Positions 24,401 through 35,309 of a DNA stretch of 64,000 bases are shown piece by piece. The position numbers and the translations under genes were made by a program. The DNA lies in the NCBI GenBank assembly GCA_022495995.1, contig JAFEMH010002503.1:271998-335997 (forward strand). The letters are read 5' to 3'. Every line of letters starts with the position of its first letter. Within the stretch, counting starts at the first letter, position 1. This stretch comes from Adenophora triphylla var. japonica (Eukaryota; Streptophyta; Magnoliopsida; Asterales; Campanulaceae). The notes under the pieces were generated by a model. That model was not told the origin of the DNA. It did no database searches and saw nothing but the letters and a program-made list of their open reading frames with translations.

Positions 24401-27400
24401 ACCCAATAGGCATTACCTGATGGCGCACAAACTGCGGGCTTTGGCATGGTCTTCCGAAGCCGCATCTAGCTATCTTGATCTTCTGCATATGTCTTTTGTA
24501 GATATTTATGCAATCCGATTTTTAGTTTTCCTAGGTGTTCATATCGTTTTGATACTGATAGTACTTTGGGGGGGATCATATTTACGTTCTGAAAATGGGT
24601 TTCCGTATATTACTAAGGAAAATGGGTTGGTTTAATGCCAAGATGTTTTCCCTGAAGCCTTGGTTCTATATTTGCTGTTCACTGGAATTCCTTGATGTTG
24701 ATCATTCGGAATACTGCAAGATTTGGAATTATAAACATCAAATGATGATCCAACTGATCCAACCTTGTTTTTTTCTTAGTTTACAGTCCATCCTTTATGG
24801 GCAATATTTGGATGTTAAATTGCCTTCAATTTTTGGTTTTACAGGTTCAGGTTTGTGAAAGGAACCATCAACCAGGTGACGAAATCATGGTACACATACT
24901 TCCTTTACTCCTCTTGATAAGTTGTTATTCCCTCCGCCCCATTTACTATTTTTTTGTCCCAAGAAGATAGTCCCATTTCCATATTTGTTAGGTTAAAATC
25001 ATTGAACTTCCAAATTTGCCAACAAAGGAAACCAAGGAAGAAGAGGGAGCAATGGTGTAATAATTAAATCTCATTAAGGATAATGATCTAATTGTAAATA
25101 TGTTGTTAAAATGTTTGAATAGTCAAATGAAACTATCACTGTGGGACGGAGGGAGTATATGATTATCTTTTGCCTGAGATGAAACCCCCATCATTTTTCG
25201 TTCTCCCTTTCTTGTTTGGGGGATTATTTCTCGTGGTTAAGGGTGTCCGAGGGAGTAGCATGTTTGTATGCCGGAGGTTGAGGATATCACTTTTGCATAC
25301 ATGGGTCTTTTCGTTGCTTGTGCGAACTAGCCCTTATTTTTCAGGACGTTTACTGCATAAGTCACGATAGAACTTAGAAGTGTTGGACTATAGGGTGGAT
25401 ATTTATCCAGCTATTGAAGTGTTGGACTATAGGCTGGATATTTATCCAGCTATTGACTGTGAGGGGCTTTGTTTATCAGTGAAGAAATGCCATCTTTAGG
25501 GGGGGGGGAGTCTAGCCATTCAGGCAATTCATGATGGATCGGAATGCTTAAAATTTTCTGTACACATTGGTATCAATGTTGAAAATGATATACTCCCTCC
25601 GTCCCACTATAGTTGACACCCAAGGGGTGGGTTCAAAAACTAAGAAAAAAGAATAAAATAAAAAAAATGTGTGGTAGAAAATGAAGAGAGAGAATGAGTG
25701 GGGTAAATAGTAGTGTTGGTTGAATAAATTGAGTGGTGGAAAATGAAGAGAGAGAGAATGAGTGGTGGGGTAGAGTGAATATAAAAATATAAAAACTTGG
25801 TTATTTTTGGAAGGTGTCAAGTATAGTGGGACGGCCCAAAATGGAAAGAAGTGTCAAGTATAGTGGGACGGAGGGAGTATCAGTTAATATAATCCGTTGT
25901 GTTCAAATTCTGTGAAGTGTGACCAGATAGTTGTTCATGTAGTGCTTCATGAAGCTGTTCAAGGTTGTAGGAGGTTTCTTCGTTCTTGCCACCGTATCTG
26001 ACTGTGGGTCCTTATAAACATCATGAGTGGGCCAAAATATTCGTATATTGTTTGTGAAATCACTGGTTGGATGATGACTGGAAAATAGAAACAGGGTTAA
26101 TAGTCCCAGCTACGAATCAGAATCACAGAGACACAGACATTCCAAAATCTTGTCGTTCAAGTTTGGGTTCATGTGTAGTGTGCCTACCAGATCCTGAAAC
26201 ATGTTTGGATATTCAAAATATACTTTCTTCTTTTGAATATGCCATGGGTATGCAACTGGTACGGCTGTGTTAAATAAATGAAAATCTCTCTTAAGCCATT
26301 AAAGCAGGGATTTCATATTTTTTTGAGGAGTTGAGATATAGAAAACTCTCTGAAGGAGAGTAATAAATAAATCTGAAGGTGAGAATATAAAGAACTCATC
26401 ACTGAGGCTGCTTGAGAACATTATCTGTGGTGCTTAATGGAGCTTTCCCCAGTTTGGGGTCCTTGGGATGATTAGCATTGTTGACCTTGTCATCCATTTC
26501 CAAACTAGTTGAGATCTTGACTTCCAATAATTTTTGTCCCTTGAGAAAACCTCCAACAAGGTCCAAGGACCAACGTTTTACAAGGACAGCCTCCTACTGA
26601 AGCGATTTATTGATGGGTTAGCATTTGCTCGTGATACAATATTACTTATTCAGTTTCAAGGACATACTTGGGCTTGAGATACTCATTTTTGATTTATAAC
26701 TTAATGCCAGATGTTTTTCGACTGCATATTTGTGATGTGTATTTGTGTTCACATTTGCATAAGATGAGATATCATCTCGTTATTTAAGTAGTTCCATTTT
26801 GTGGTTGCAGGTAGTTGTGAATTTAGTGGCACTTTCTAATGATGGCTCTTTGATGAGTACTGTCGAAACTAGGCTTTCGGAAGAAGGAATAGGAGGTCTT
26901 GTAAGTCTTAAGTTCTGGGAATGTGGCTCTTTGCGGAAAGACGTGAGTTTGTCCACCGTCGTTTACGAACCTCACAGGTCATTCTTGCTCTTGTTCACTA
27001 AGAAGTTTTGAAGGAATATGTTCTTCCAAAAGTTTCTCCTGTTTACAGTTTTCCCCTTACAATCATGATCATTTTAATCGAGAAATAAATATTGGACTGT
27101 CTGGTTCTTTTTGTAGGGATGATTGTGTCTCTGGCATAGCTTTCCATCCTACTCGGCGAATGGCTGTCAGCTGTTCTCTTGGTGGTGACTTCAAGGTAAC
27201 CGGATAAAGTTATCTTTTTCTTTTGATCTAACTATTTCATGGTCTAACTCTTTTCTCTTTGCAGATATGGGTTAGCAAACTTGAAAAGCGGCAAAATGAT
27301 CAAGCTCTTCAGAGTGCTGGATGGACATGCCACGCTATTGGTTCATATAAGTATGATTTTGCTTGGGAGATATTTCTAGTACAATCCATGGCATGAGTCC

Positions 27401-29800
27401 AAAATTGATGCAATTTCTTACGTTGAAGATCAGAATGAAAAATTCTTGAATGAGAATCATATGCTATGAAGCAGTACTTTTCAAGTTCCAAAAAGGTTCT
27501 TTGCACTTTAATTTAAGAAGCTTGTTTTTTGTTTTTTTTTTCGTGTTACAGAAAGAAGCCTATGACAGCTGCTGCATTTTCCTCCGAGGGGTCTGTTTTG
27601 GCCGTTGCAGCAGAAACTTTTATTACTCTGTGGGATCCTGAGAGGAACGTTCTTGTTGCTGTAATTGGTGAAAGCCTCGAGGTGATCATCAAAAACTATT
27701 TTTGACTCGTGTGCCTGTGTTCGCTTTCCTTCAAAATTATGTCAAAATTCTGAGGATAGGAATTCTGTATGCTAATTTGTTCCTCCATCTTCTGTAATTT
27801 TAAGTTATCAGTTGTGTATTTCAAATGATGATTCATTGTCACCCACATCTGAGCTTATTCATGCTATGCAGCCAATTGTAACCCTCTCGTTCGTTGGGAA
27901 GTCGGAATATCTTGTGTCTGCGTCCCGAGGTTCAAAAGCACAACTATCTGTATGGAGCATGTCGAAGTTGTCTGTATGCTTTTCGTATAAGCTACATACA
28001 CAAGGTTTGTAGTCATCTAAGATTTTCTTTTTCTCACTGTCGATATGAAAGTAAAACCTTATACACTCGTCAGCAAGGAAGTAGGCATAATCCTGTCACC
28101 AATCTGTTGGTAATCTTTTTATTTTATTTTTATTTGCTTACTGGGAATAATTTCTTTCGTTTCTCCAGCGCCTTTCAACAGATGCATAATTCACTATTCA
28201 GTTCTGAAAAAATATTAATAATTGTGTTTCTCTAGAGCAGTACCAAAATATCTGTTTTTCTTTTGCAATACTAGAAAGGGAAAAACGTAAAAGGTGTTCT
28301 TAATATTGCTTATATTGGATAAGAGACTGTAAGAAAGTTCATTTGCTTGTGGTAGTCTTTAAAAATTCAACATAATGTGAAATAGGAATGCTCATTCGTG
28401 TGGTTTTTGTTAGTTTTTTCTTTCTTTACATACTTTTATGAGTTTATCCCACTGCAACCTTTTACTGACTTATCCCTTGCATACTTATGCAGCTGTGGCC
28501 TGTACGACGGATGATGACATATTTGCTGTTCTTGCACTTCTCCCCAAATCAAATAAAGGTCAAGAGTCAACTGGGAACACTTTACAAAATATAGATGGGA
28601 TTATCTTGTTATTTCGGTCAGAAAAACCTGTTCCTGTTGCTACCTGGTTTGTCAGTAAGGTAAGAAGAACATTTGCTTTACTCATAGTGGTATTATTGTA
28701 GTGGTTGGGAGGTCAATTCGTTATAACCTCCTGCGGTTATCTTGCTTTAGCAATTCATATACCCTCTCCGCCTAGGAAAGGGTTGTACATTCTAACTTAC
28801 GTTGTTCTAAAGGAGATTCCTTTTCTGAATGTTAACCCGTAAATGTCCATATTCATTTCTTCCTGAACTTAATATTTTATTTATAGCTAAAAGGAAAGGT
28901 TATACTCCCTCCGTCCCATAAGATGTTCCCATTAGCCATTTTTGTGTCCCAAAAAGATGGGCCCATTTCCAAAGTCGTTAGGTTAAAATTAATGAACTTC
29001 CAAATTGCCAACCAAGGAAGAAGGGGGAGAGAGGAGGGGATGAGAGCCAAGCTAGAAAGGAGAGGAAGTAATGGAGTAGTAACTAAACCTCAGCAAGGTT
29101 AGCGATGGAAATGAAAATGTGTTTTATAAAAAATTGAATAGTCAAATGGACCAACCATTATGGGACGGAGGGAGTAATAGTGCAAACAATAAGTGTTTGC
29201 GTCATTATGAGGTTAATGTCTGTTGTCTACCTTCTCTTACTGCAGGCTGAGGGAGGGGGACTTGCTTACATCAATTCAAGCCGGGGAGAGAACAAGAAGG
29301 CTGGCCCCAAAATGCTTGCATATATAAATGGTCAACATGAATATGTCCTCTTCTATCCACAAGGGGAGGCAACTGTTTCTCGCAAGAAAATTCTTGGTCT
29401 TCCCGAAGAAACAGGTAGGACCTGCTCTTTTCTTGCTACATAATTCTGCTCTAGTGCTTCCATTTCTAAGCTTCTATACAAGTTTTTTTTTTTATTGTGG
29501 CTAAAGTTGATCTATCCTGTTTTGAATATTCATGTTCATAATTGGCTTTATATCTTTTTCAATATTTTTTTCTTGGCATTGTTAGCAGAACATTCGGGAT
29601 ATGCATCCCTTTATGGAGAGCTTCCAGAGTTCAACTTAAAAAGCGATCAAGAAGAGATTGTACCTATTTCAGCTGTACCATCGGAGAGACCTTGGGAAAC
29701 AATATTCAGTGGGTCATCACATAATTTACCTCCTCTCACGAAACTGTGTTCCGTTTTTCTCGAGTCATTATTAGAAAGAAGAACTTTGGTTGTCGAGTGA
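18827..29800 (+). CDS. WDR75 / UTP17 (Nan1)-type WD40 protein, small-subunit processome
   Basis: Sixteen exons give 803 aa: 18827-18946, 19333-19518, 20140-20310, 22285-22693, 22837-22955, 23047-23124, 23411-23548, 24845-24889, 26811-26977, 27117-27195, 27265-27350, 27552-27681, 27872-28004, 28493-28659, 29246-29414 and 29586-29800. Every junction is GT/AG and phase is kept to the stop. Length matches WDR75 (about 800-900 aa). This nucleolar t-UTP/UtpA subunit supports RNA polymerase I transcription and early 18S processing (family knowledge). WD40 strands are visible as GTIRYWDF (~80), LLIWQVP (~180), FHPTQRIVAAGDVTGRILIW (~210), LYSGGREGVLVVWQLD (~300), FHPTRRM with GGDFKIW (~490-507), TLWDPE (~560) and LSVWSMSK (~600), consistent with two propellers, followed by a C-terminal region lacking WD signatures. 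Introns 3, 7, 8 and 14 contain transposons; the exons are intact. Confidence 0.9.
20530..21591. mobile_element. TIR element in WDR75 intron 3 (first of two at one site)
   Basis: Left end CATAGATACCAGGAAC, then CCCACGTCCCGGGACGCG. The reverse complement of the right end is CATAGTTACCGGGAACGTGG, so imperfect inverted repeats of about 50 bp flank a 1-kb body without a real ORF. Direct repeats GTGTGAAC (20522-20529) and GTGTGAAG (21592-21599) suggest an 8-bp target duplication, hence a hAT-like non-autonomous element. The core holds AT-rich sequence and an (AT)n(AC)n microsatellite. Confidence 0.65.
21369..21445. repeat. (AT)n(AC)n compound microsatellite
   Basis: About 15 AT units, then about 14 AC units, then more AT, within the element in WDR75 intron 3. 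It generates spurious YIYI and THTH reading frames on both strands. Confidence 0.95.
21600..22235. mobile_element. GC-rich-ended TIR element in WDR75 intron 3 (second at the same site)
   Basis: Left end ATAGTTATTAAAGGC is matched in inverse by the right end, whose reverse complement contains ATAGTTATTAAAAGCGCGCC. Both arms are dense in GGCGC and CCTAGGCGC words. Flanks are GTGTGAAG (21592-21599) and GTGTGAAC (22236-22243), again 8 bp. It has no ORF. The direct internal repeat of CTAAAAATATAGTATACATA (about 21712 and 21848) suggests a partial duplication. Confidence 0.65.
23677..23948. mobile_element. Stowaway-type MITE in WDR75 intron 7
   Basis: CTCCCTCCGTCCCGGTCCAT at left and GCGGGACGGAGGGAG at right with TA on both sides. 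The body shares the GGTGAAGC and TTTTCCATTTTAGGAAAGGTG modules of the copy at 7887-8189. Confidence 0.92.
24928..25155. mobile_element. Stowaway-type MITE in WDR75 intron 8
   Basis: Left end TTCCCTCCGCCCCATTTACT, right end GTGGGACGGAGGGAG, TA on both sides. The internal AAGATAGTCCCATTTCC and TTAGGTTAAAATCATTGAAC match the copy at 28905-29174. Confidence 0.85.
25377..25454. repeat. 39-bp tandem duplication in WDR75 intron 8
   Basis: Units 25377-25415 and 25416-25454, each beginning GAAGTGTTGGACTATAGG, differ at a single base (GGTGG versus GCTGG). This is a recent local duplication. Confidence 0.95.
25593..25877. mobile_element. Stowaway-type MITE in WDR75 intron 8 (TTGACACCC family)
   Basis: Left CTCCCTCCGTCCCACTATAG, right CTATACTTGACA family terminus inverted (AGTATAGTGGGACGGAGGGAG), flanked by TA. 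It is nearly identical to the copy in the PPR2 leader at 53986-54267, including a duplicated inner terminus. Confidence 0.93.
28905..29174. mobile_element. Stowaway-type MITE in WDR75 intron 14
   Basis: CTCCCTCCGTCCCATAAGAT at left and ATTATGGGACGGAGGGAG at right, TA-flanked. Same family as 24928-25155. Confidence 0.93.
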
Positions 29801-30041
29801 ATGTCCATTATTGTACGGATACTTAAGATCCAATAGGATGCCTGCTGATAACTATGGCCATTTTCCGAGCCTATTCATACGGGTTAGCAACAAGTCATTG
29901 GGAAGTGTGGCAGCACGGTTAGACGAGGCTTCTGAGCAGTTGGATGCTGAAATATGACGCTTTCGGGTTTATTACTTTTTTGGTCAAATTTTGTATTACT
30001 AGACAGTATTTGTATGATGATTGTAACTCTAGAGTCTTGAC
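29801..30041 (+). other. WDR75 3' untranslated region and spacer
   Basis: No reading frame. The stretch follows the WDR75 stop codon and runs to the target duplication (GTCTTGAC, 30034-30041) of the hAT-like element. It probably holds the WDR75 3' UTR; the poly(A) site cannot be placed. Confidence 0.5.
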
Positions 30042-30919
30042 TAGGGGTGTAAATGGTTCGGTTTGATTCGGTTTGAACCAATTTACGGACCGAACCACTA
30101 GTCATCGGTTTGGAAAAATCTCAAACCGAACCAAACCATGAAAAAATTCAAACGAAACTGAACCGTCATGGTTTGGTTTGGTTCAAACCGCGATTTGATT
30201 TTGCGGTTAGAACCGCGGTTTAAACCACAATTCAAACAACAGTTCAAATCATGAAATAGAACATTGCTTAAACCATTAATTAGAACATGGTTTCAAACTA
30301 TACAATTCGTTTTCATGTTTGTTTGAATTGCCAAACATAGAGATGCCCAAACGGTTTCGAACCGGCGGGCCGAACCGGAACCGGACCGGATAAAAACCGG
30401 AGGGAAACCGGACCGGACGAACCGTGAACCGGCTGAACCGGCGAACCGGCGGTTTACCGGTCTGGTTAAGGTTCAAGATTTCAAAAACCGGTGAACCGCC
30501 GGTTCAGGAACCGGAACCGCCGATTCACGAACCGGAACCGCCCAACGGCTAGATGATCTGGTGCGTCCATTTCTTGATCCGACGGTTCATGTTTAATGAC
30601 CGTTAAATAACGGTCAGTGACCAAAATGTAAAAAAAAAAAAAATTTTTTAATCGTTTTGGTCCCTAAAACGGTTTTTTTTTTTATTCTGGTCCCTAAAAC
30701 GTTTTTTTTTCTTTTTCTCATCAAACCTATAAATACCCTCCCCTCCCTTTATTTTTTTCACTACTCTCTCTCAACTCTCAAACTCTCAATTACTTACTCT
30801 CTTTCTCTCTATCTCTCAAAGACTCAAATCTCTCTCTCATCTCAATCTCTCAATCTCAAGTCTCAAACTCTCAATTACTTACTCTCTTTTTCACATAAAT
30901 TCATCTTTTCACCAAAAAA

Positions 30920-33143
30920 ATGTCTTCATCTCGTGGCGGCCGTGGCGATAAGGGAAAGAATGTATCAAGTTCGCATCCATTTTTCCCCCCCGCCGATGAT
31001 TCCATTTGGGGCAATCTTAATGTTCAACCTCTACCACAAGAAACGTTTAATTTGAGCGATGATGAAGTTGATACAACATTTCCAATGGGTGATCATGGTC
31101 ATACCGAAGGGAGTAACACTCAAACCACTCAAACCCAAAGTGGAGCGCGAGGGGTGGTCAAACTCAAATCCGACCTCGAGGTCGAGGACGAGGAGGTCGA
31201 ACCACGGGAAGGTCGGACATCATGACCGTGCACTTTTCAAAAGTGCCAATTGAAGGTACCAACCAATACACCGTTTCTTGCAACCATTGCCCTCAAAAAT
31301 TTGCCTTTACCCGGAGGTGGTTATGGGACATTTAAAAGACACTTGACGTCAAGGCACCCCGATCAAGTTGGAGATGCCCAAGATCAAACACAACTACAAG
31401 GATTTACGGGATCATCACAAGGTACGTCTTCACAATTATTTAAATTTGATAATTCAACGTATAGAAGAGAAATCGCAAAATATCTTTGCTAAAGGATTAC
31501 CCTTTAATTTTACTAATGATAGATTATGGTCTCATATGGCACAACTTTGTTTAAATCCCGCGGCTAAAGAAATTAATAAAAATACAAGTACTCGTGATAC
31601 TAAAGCTCAATATCTACAAGGAAAATTAACTTTAATTAATACGTTTAAAGATTTACCCCAAAAATTGTCAATATGTGCCGATATATGGAGTGACCATTGG
31701 CAAACTCATAGCTATATAGGAATTACATGTCATTGGGTTGATATTAGTTGAAAATTACAAAAACGATTAATTGCATATAAATCTTTTGATACTGTTCATA
31801 ACGCTCAAAATATTTGTAGTAAAATTGCTAATGTTTTACAAGAATATGGATTAGTTCACAAAATTTTTTCAATTGGATTTGATAATGCCGCAAATAATAC
31901 TGCTAGTCTACCATCACTCATTGATATTTGTCAACCATCTATTGGTGGTAAATTTTTTCATGTTAGGTGCATATGTCATATTTTAAATTTGTGTGTGCAA
32001 GATGGTTTAACAACTTTAAAGGAACATGTAGCCCCAATTAAGAAAGTTCTTGCTTATATAATGAGAAATCATAGTGTAACAAAATTGTGAATTAGATTTT
32101 GTAAAATAAATAATATCCCACCTAAAAGATTTTTCCTAGATGTTCCAAATCGATGGAATTCCACTTATAAAATGTTATCCGAATCTTATGATTTTCGTGA
32201 ACTATTGTGTCAGTTTATTCAACAAATAGAGTATTCAACTATAATATTGCCTCATCAATGGGATATTTGTAATAATTTAAAGAAAATTTTGAAAGTTTTT
32301 AAAGATGCTACCGTACAATTATCCGGTTCTTACTATCCCACTTCACCGTTAGTTATAGAACACGCCGCTAAAATTAGTTACATATTTATGCATTTTAAAG
32401 ATGATCAAATTTTAGGTGAATGTATTAACAAGATGAGAACAAAATGGCTTAAATATTTTTTGATCATTCCCCCATTGTTTTTAGTAGCTAAACTATTAGA
32501 TCCTAGGATAAGAGAAGATGGTTTAGAACAAATACTAGATTATTATTATAAGAATCTATTTCCCACCGGCTTTGATTTGTTTTTAGATAGACCTATCCCA
32601 AAGGCAAAAGACGTTGTAATTGAGACTAAAAAAATTGTATATGAACTTTATAGAGAATATTATGATCTTTTTGGTAATATTGTTTATCCTCCTAGTAGTG
32701 AAAATGTAGGTGGTAGTTCTCACGAAGATAGCGATCCCTTTAACTTTATAGATAATTTAATTAGTTCTAGAACTCAAAAACGTCAACGAGGTGGCTCCAC
32801 TTATATTGAACTTGAAAATTATTTAACCACTTCTTTTGAGCCTATAGACGATTTTGATATTGCAAAGTGGTGGGCACGAAGGGCAAACAACTATCCTATT
32901 CTATCATTGATAGCAAAGGAGATCCTAGCCGCTCCCGCCTCAACCGTTGCCATAGAAGAAGTATTTAGTGTAGGAGGAAATGTCTTATCCGATCGAAGGT
33001 CAAGGTTGTCTCCATATAATTTAGAATATCAAATGTTGCTCGGCGATTGGCATAGAGCCGAACTACGACTTCAAGATAAAAGAAGTAGTTCCGAGGAGGA
33101 GGAGGCCTTTGATGAAGATACATCGGGGAGCGAAGCCGAATGA
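30920..33143 (+). pseudogene. hAT transposase (BED zinc finger, hAT-C dimerisation), degenerate
   Basis: The start codon at 30920 opens a frame with a glycine/serine-rich N-terminus that stops at 31225. A BED-type zinc finger follows at about 31270-31360 (CNHC, then HLTSRH) split by a frame change near 31315. The catalytic region continues in another frame with in-frame stops at 31749-31751 and 32088-32090. The C-terminal 323 codons (32172-33143) are open and contain hAT motifs: DVPNRWNSTY just upstream, AKWWARRANNYPILS and APASTVAIEEVFSVGG, the hAT-C dimerisation domain. Such enzymes cut and paste the element through the TIRs. Two frameshifts and two stops make this copy inactive. Confidence 0.9.
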
Positions 33144-33490
33144 ACTACGCCGCTCTTTAGACTTTAGAATAGGTTAATTGTAATTTTATAGATTAGATTA
33201 TAGATTAGGTTTATTTTTATTTAATTGTAATAGTTAGGTTGAGGTAAAGGCTCCTAAATGTCCCCCCTTATTTATAAAAGGGTAAGGTTGGTTGTCCCCC
33301 TCATTTGTAATTTTATTTTAATTAATAAAATTTAAGGGTACCGTCTCTTTTTCTTTTATATACTTTCGTTTATTTTAAAAAAAGTTAAGTTTTTAAATGA
33401 CTTTTTTGCAAAAAATTAACTTTTTTGTAAAACTTAACAGAAATTGTTAAGAATTTAACTTGTAATTTTTTTTTGAAGGACTGGACACTT

Positions 33491-33603
33491 GGGCGACCGC
33501 CCTAGTCATCTTGGGCGACCGCCCAAGCCTTTCATTTGTTTTTTTTTAAACTGGACACATGGGCGACCGCCCAAGTCATTCGGCCCTTCTTGGGCGACCG
33601 CCC
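33491..33603. repeat. Four GGGCGACCGCCC palindromes near the hAT 3' end
   Basis: Exact 12-bp units lie at 33491-33502, 33513-33524, 33561-33572 and 33592-33603, in two pairs separated by a T-rich stretch. The unit is the reverse complement of GGGCGGTCGCCC found in the nested Copia LTRs. The third unit shares its left flank GACACAT and right flank AAG with that LTR. A long poly-T tract follows. Confidence 0.92.
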
Positions 33604-33620
33604 AAGTCTATATTTTTTAT

Positions 33621-33654
<34 letters not shown>

Positions 33655-33809
33655 AAATTAACCGGTTTAGAACCGGAACCGTACGGCCGGTTCGAACCGG
33701 ACCGGAACCGTGACAAACCGGGCCGGTTTCGGTTCAATGCTTGGTGGAACCGTGAACCGCCTGAGCTCGGAACCTAACCTGCGGTTTGAACCGGATGGGC
33801 ACCTATAGC

Positions 33810-33925
33810 CAAACATAACATACATAAGAGATTCAGTGTTTAAACACAACTTTTCATGTTTGTTTGAATTTTCAAACATAACATACATAAGAGATTCAGT
33901 GTTTAAACACAACTTGAAATTGTGC
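33810..33925. repeat. Tandem duplication of about 62 bp in the outer hAT-like element
   Basis: AAACATAACATACATAAGAG with TTCAGTGTTTAAACACAACT occurs twice, joined by TTTTCATGTTTGTTTGAATT. The latter is also found just left of the inner hAT (30309-30329). The inner hAT therefore inserted within one unit of a pre-existing tandem pair. Confidence 0.85.
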
Positions 33926-34351
33926 TTCAATGTTTATGATAACAACATGCCATTTGAGTACTTGTAATTGTATGTGTTAAACAGTGAATTAACATTATTA
34001 CAAGAAGATTAACTAAAAGAAAAAATGGTTACGGGCTAAAACCCATGAATAGAATTAGGAGTTTTCAAATCTAAATATAAGGTGAAATGAAAGATATAAA
34101 TATCTACGGTTAATATTGAACGATTTGTTGGTTTGATTTATTGGTTTGGTTTGGTGGTTCGGTCTCGCGGTCTCGAACCGTGATTTGGGGGTCCAAACCA
34201 CAGATCAAATCGAACCACACAATTTGACAATTTTTGAAATCAAATCAAACCGTTGTTACTTGAAAATCGAACTAAATCACATGATTTAATTTGGTTCAAT
34301 TCCGAACCTCAGATTGAAACTAACAACTAACACACCTACCCTAGTCTTGAC

Positions 34352-34928
34352 ATTGCTTTTTGATGATTGTTACAAGAAATCTAAAGAGATGCCACCTTAA
34401 TATTTGTTGCATAATGAATGTCATTTTAAGAAATTGTTGTCTTTAAGTTTAAATGAATGTCATTTTTGTGAAGTCCGTAAATATTTTTTTTTACAAAAAT
34501 AAATAAATCATTATTATACTTGTAAAATTAGATGTTTAAAAATGAATAATAAAAATATTTACACAATTTTGTTCATAAATATTTTCTGAACGTTTCTTAA
34601 ATGAAACTTGGACATTCGTTTTGATATTTATTTTATTTAAGTATGAATTCATTTAATTACGGAAGAAGTAGCACTTATTATTATAAGATACTAGTAAAAG
34701 TCCGTGTCCGAGGACGCGTGTTTTTTTGTTTTTTTGTTTTTGTTTTTTTTTTTAATTTAATTTTTTTTAAAAGGGCAAAATGAGAAAGAGACAACTTAAT
34801 GAGGGCAAAATGGAAAATTTGGCATTTGATACTGTTTATAGTAATGTTTACTCATGGTGTGATTTATACTATAGATAAGACGAGAATTAATTACTACCTC
34901 TACCACTGTCCCAAAATTTTCACTATTC
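34352..34928. other. AT-rich spacer before the duplicated PPR unit
   Basis: No gene seen. It contains a 29-bp segment AGAGATGCCACC...GTTGCATA (34385-34413) repeated exactly at 58955-58983. A diverged version of the ATTATACTTGTAAAATTA sequence that starts each PPR unit lies near 34512. Confidence 0.4.
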
Positions 34929-34991
34929 ATTATATACTTGCAAAATTAAAATTTTAAAAAGTAAATATCAAGAATTTTTATACATTTTATT

Positions 34992-35309
34992 GAGTTGGTC
35001 TTACAAAAAATGCGTTTTTTCTAAGCTTAGGGAAAACCATTTTTACATTGGCACTTAATAACACTAACACTGACACTTTGTTACACTAACACTGACACTT
35101 TTTTAAACTGACACTTAATATACATGCACTTGCACTTTTTTACACTGACACTTTGTTACACTAACACCAACACTGACACTTTTTACACTGACACTTTGTT
35201 ACCCTGACACTTTTTTACACTGACACTTTGTTAAACTGACACTAGCGAAAAAAACAAAACACGTTTTTTCTAAGCTTAAGAAAAAATGCGTTTTTTTTTA
35301 GATTTTGGC
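34992..35309. mobile_element. 318-bp Mutator-like MITE carrying a minisatellite
   Basis: It is flanked by the 9-bp direct repeat CATTTTATT (34983-34991 and 35310-35318). Unit 2 has one copy of the site (TATTTTATT, 53492-53500). Ends are inverted: TACAAAAAATGCGTTTTTTC followed by TAAGCTTAG on the left matches, in reverse complement, the right-end CTTAAGAAAAAATGCG with a T run. A 9-bp duplication and inverted ends point to the Mutator superfamily. The interior is a degenerate tandem array of ACACTGACACTTT. Confidence 0.7.
35050..35244. repeat. Minisatellite of ACACTGACACTTTGTT-like units
   Basis: Roughly ten to twelve imperfect repeats of CACTGACACTTTKTTA and shorter CACTAACACTGACAC pieces. 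A 17-bp direct repeat CGTTTTTTCTAAGCTTA lies on both sides (35013-35029 and 35262-35278). The array is the interior of the small element at 34992-35309. Confidence 0.9.

Larger units (their letters stand above)
30338..33807 (+). mobile_element. hAT transposon with transposase remnant
   Basis: A 3470-bp element with inverted ends TAGAGATGCCCAAACGG and, reverse-complemented from the right, TATAGGTGCCCATCCGG. It is flanked by the 8-bp target duplication GCCAAACA (30330-30337 and 33808-33815). Subterminal regions are packed with AACCGG and CCGGTT words, usual for hAT transposase binding zones. The transposase gene inside is broken, so the copy is not autonomous, but the ends look intact. Confidence 0.88.
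30042..34343. mobile_element. Outer hAT-like non-autonomous element, split by a second hAT
   Basis: It starts TAGGGGTGTAAATGG and ends ACACACCTACCCTA, flanked by 8-bp direct repeats GTCTTGAC (30034-30041 and 34344-34351). Removing the inner insertion leaves about 824 bp, rich in GGTTTGGTTC and GAACCGAACC words of both orientations and with no transposase. The TAGGGGTGTAAATGGTTCGG start is a familiar plant hAT-type terminus (recollection). A tandem pair of about 62 bp near 33810-33915 was present before the inner hAT landed in one unit. Confidence 0.75.

Noticed and set aside
24420..24858. Hydrophobic ORFs in WDR75 intron 7
   Set aside because: Chance frames in a T-rich intron; only the 45-nt exon 8 that follows is supported by phase.
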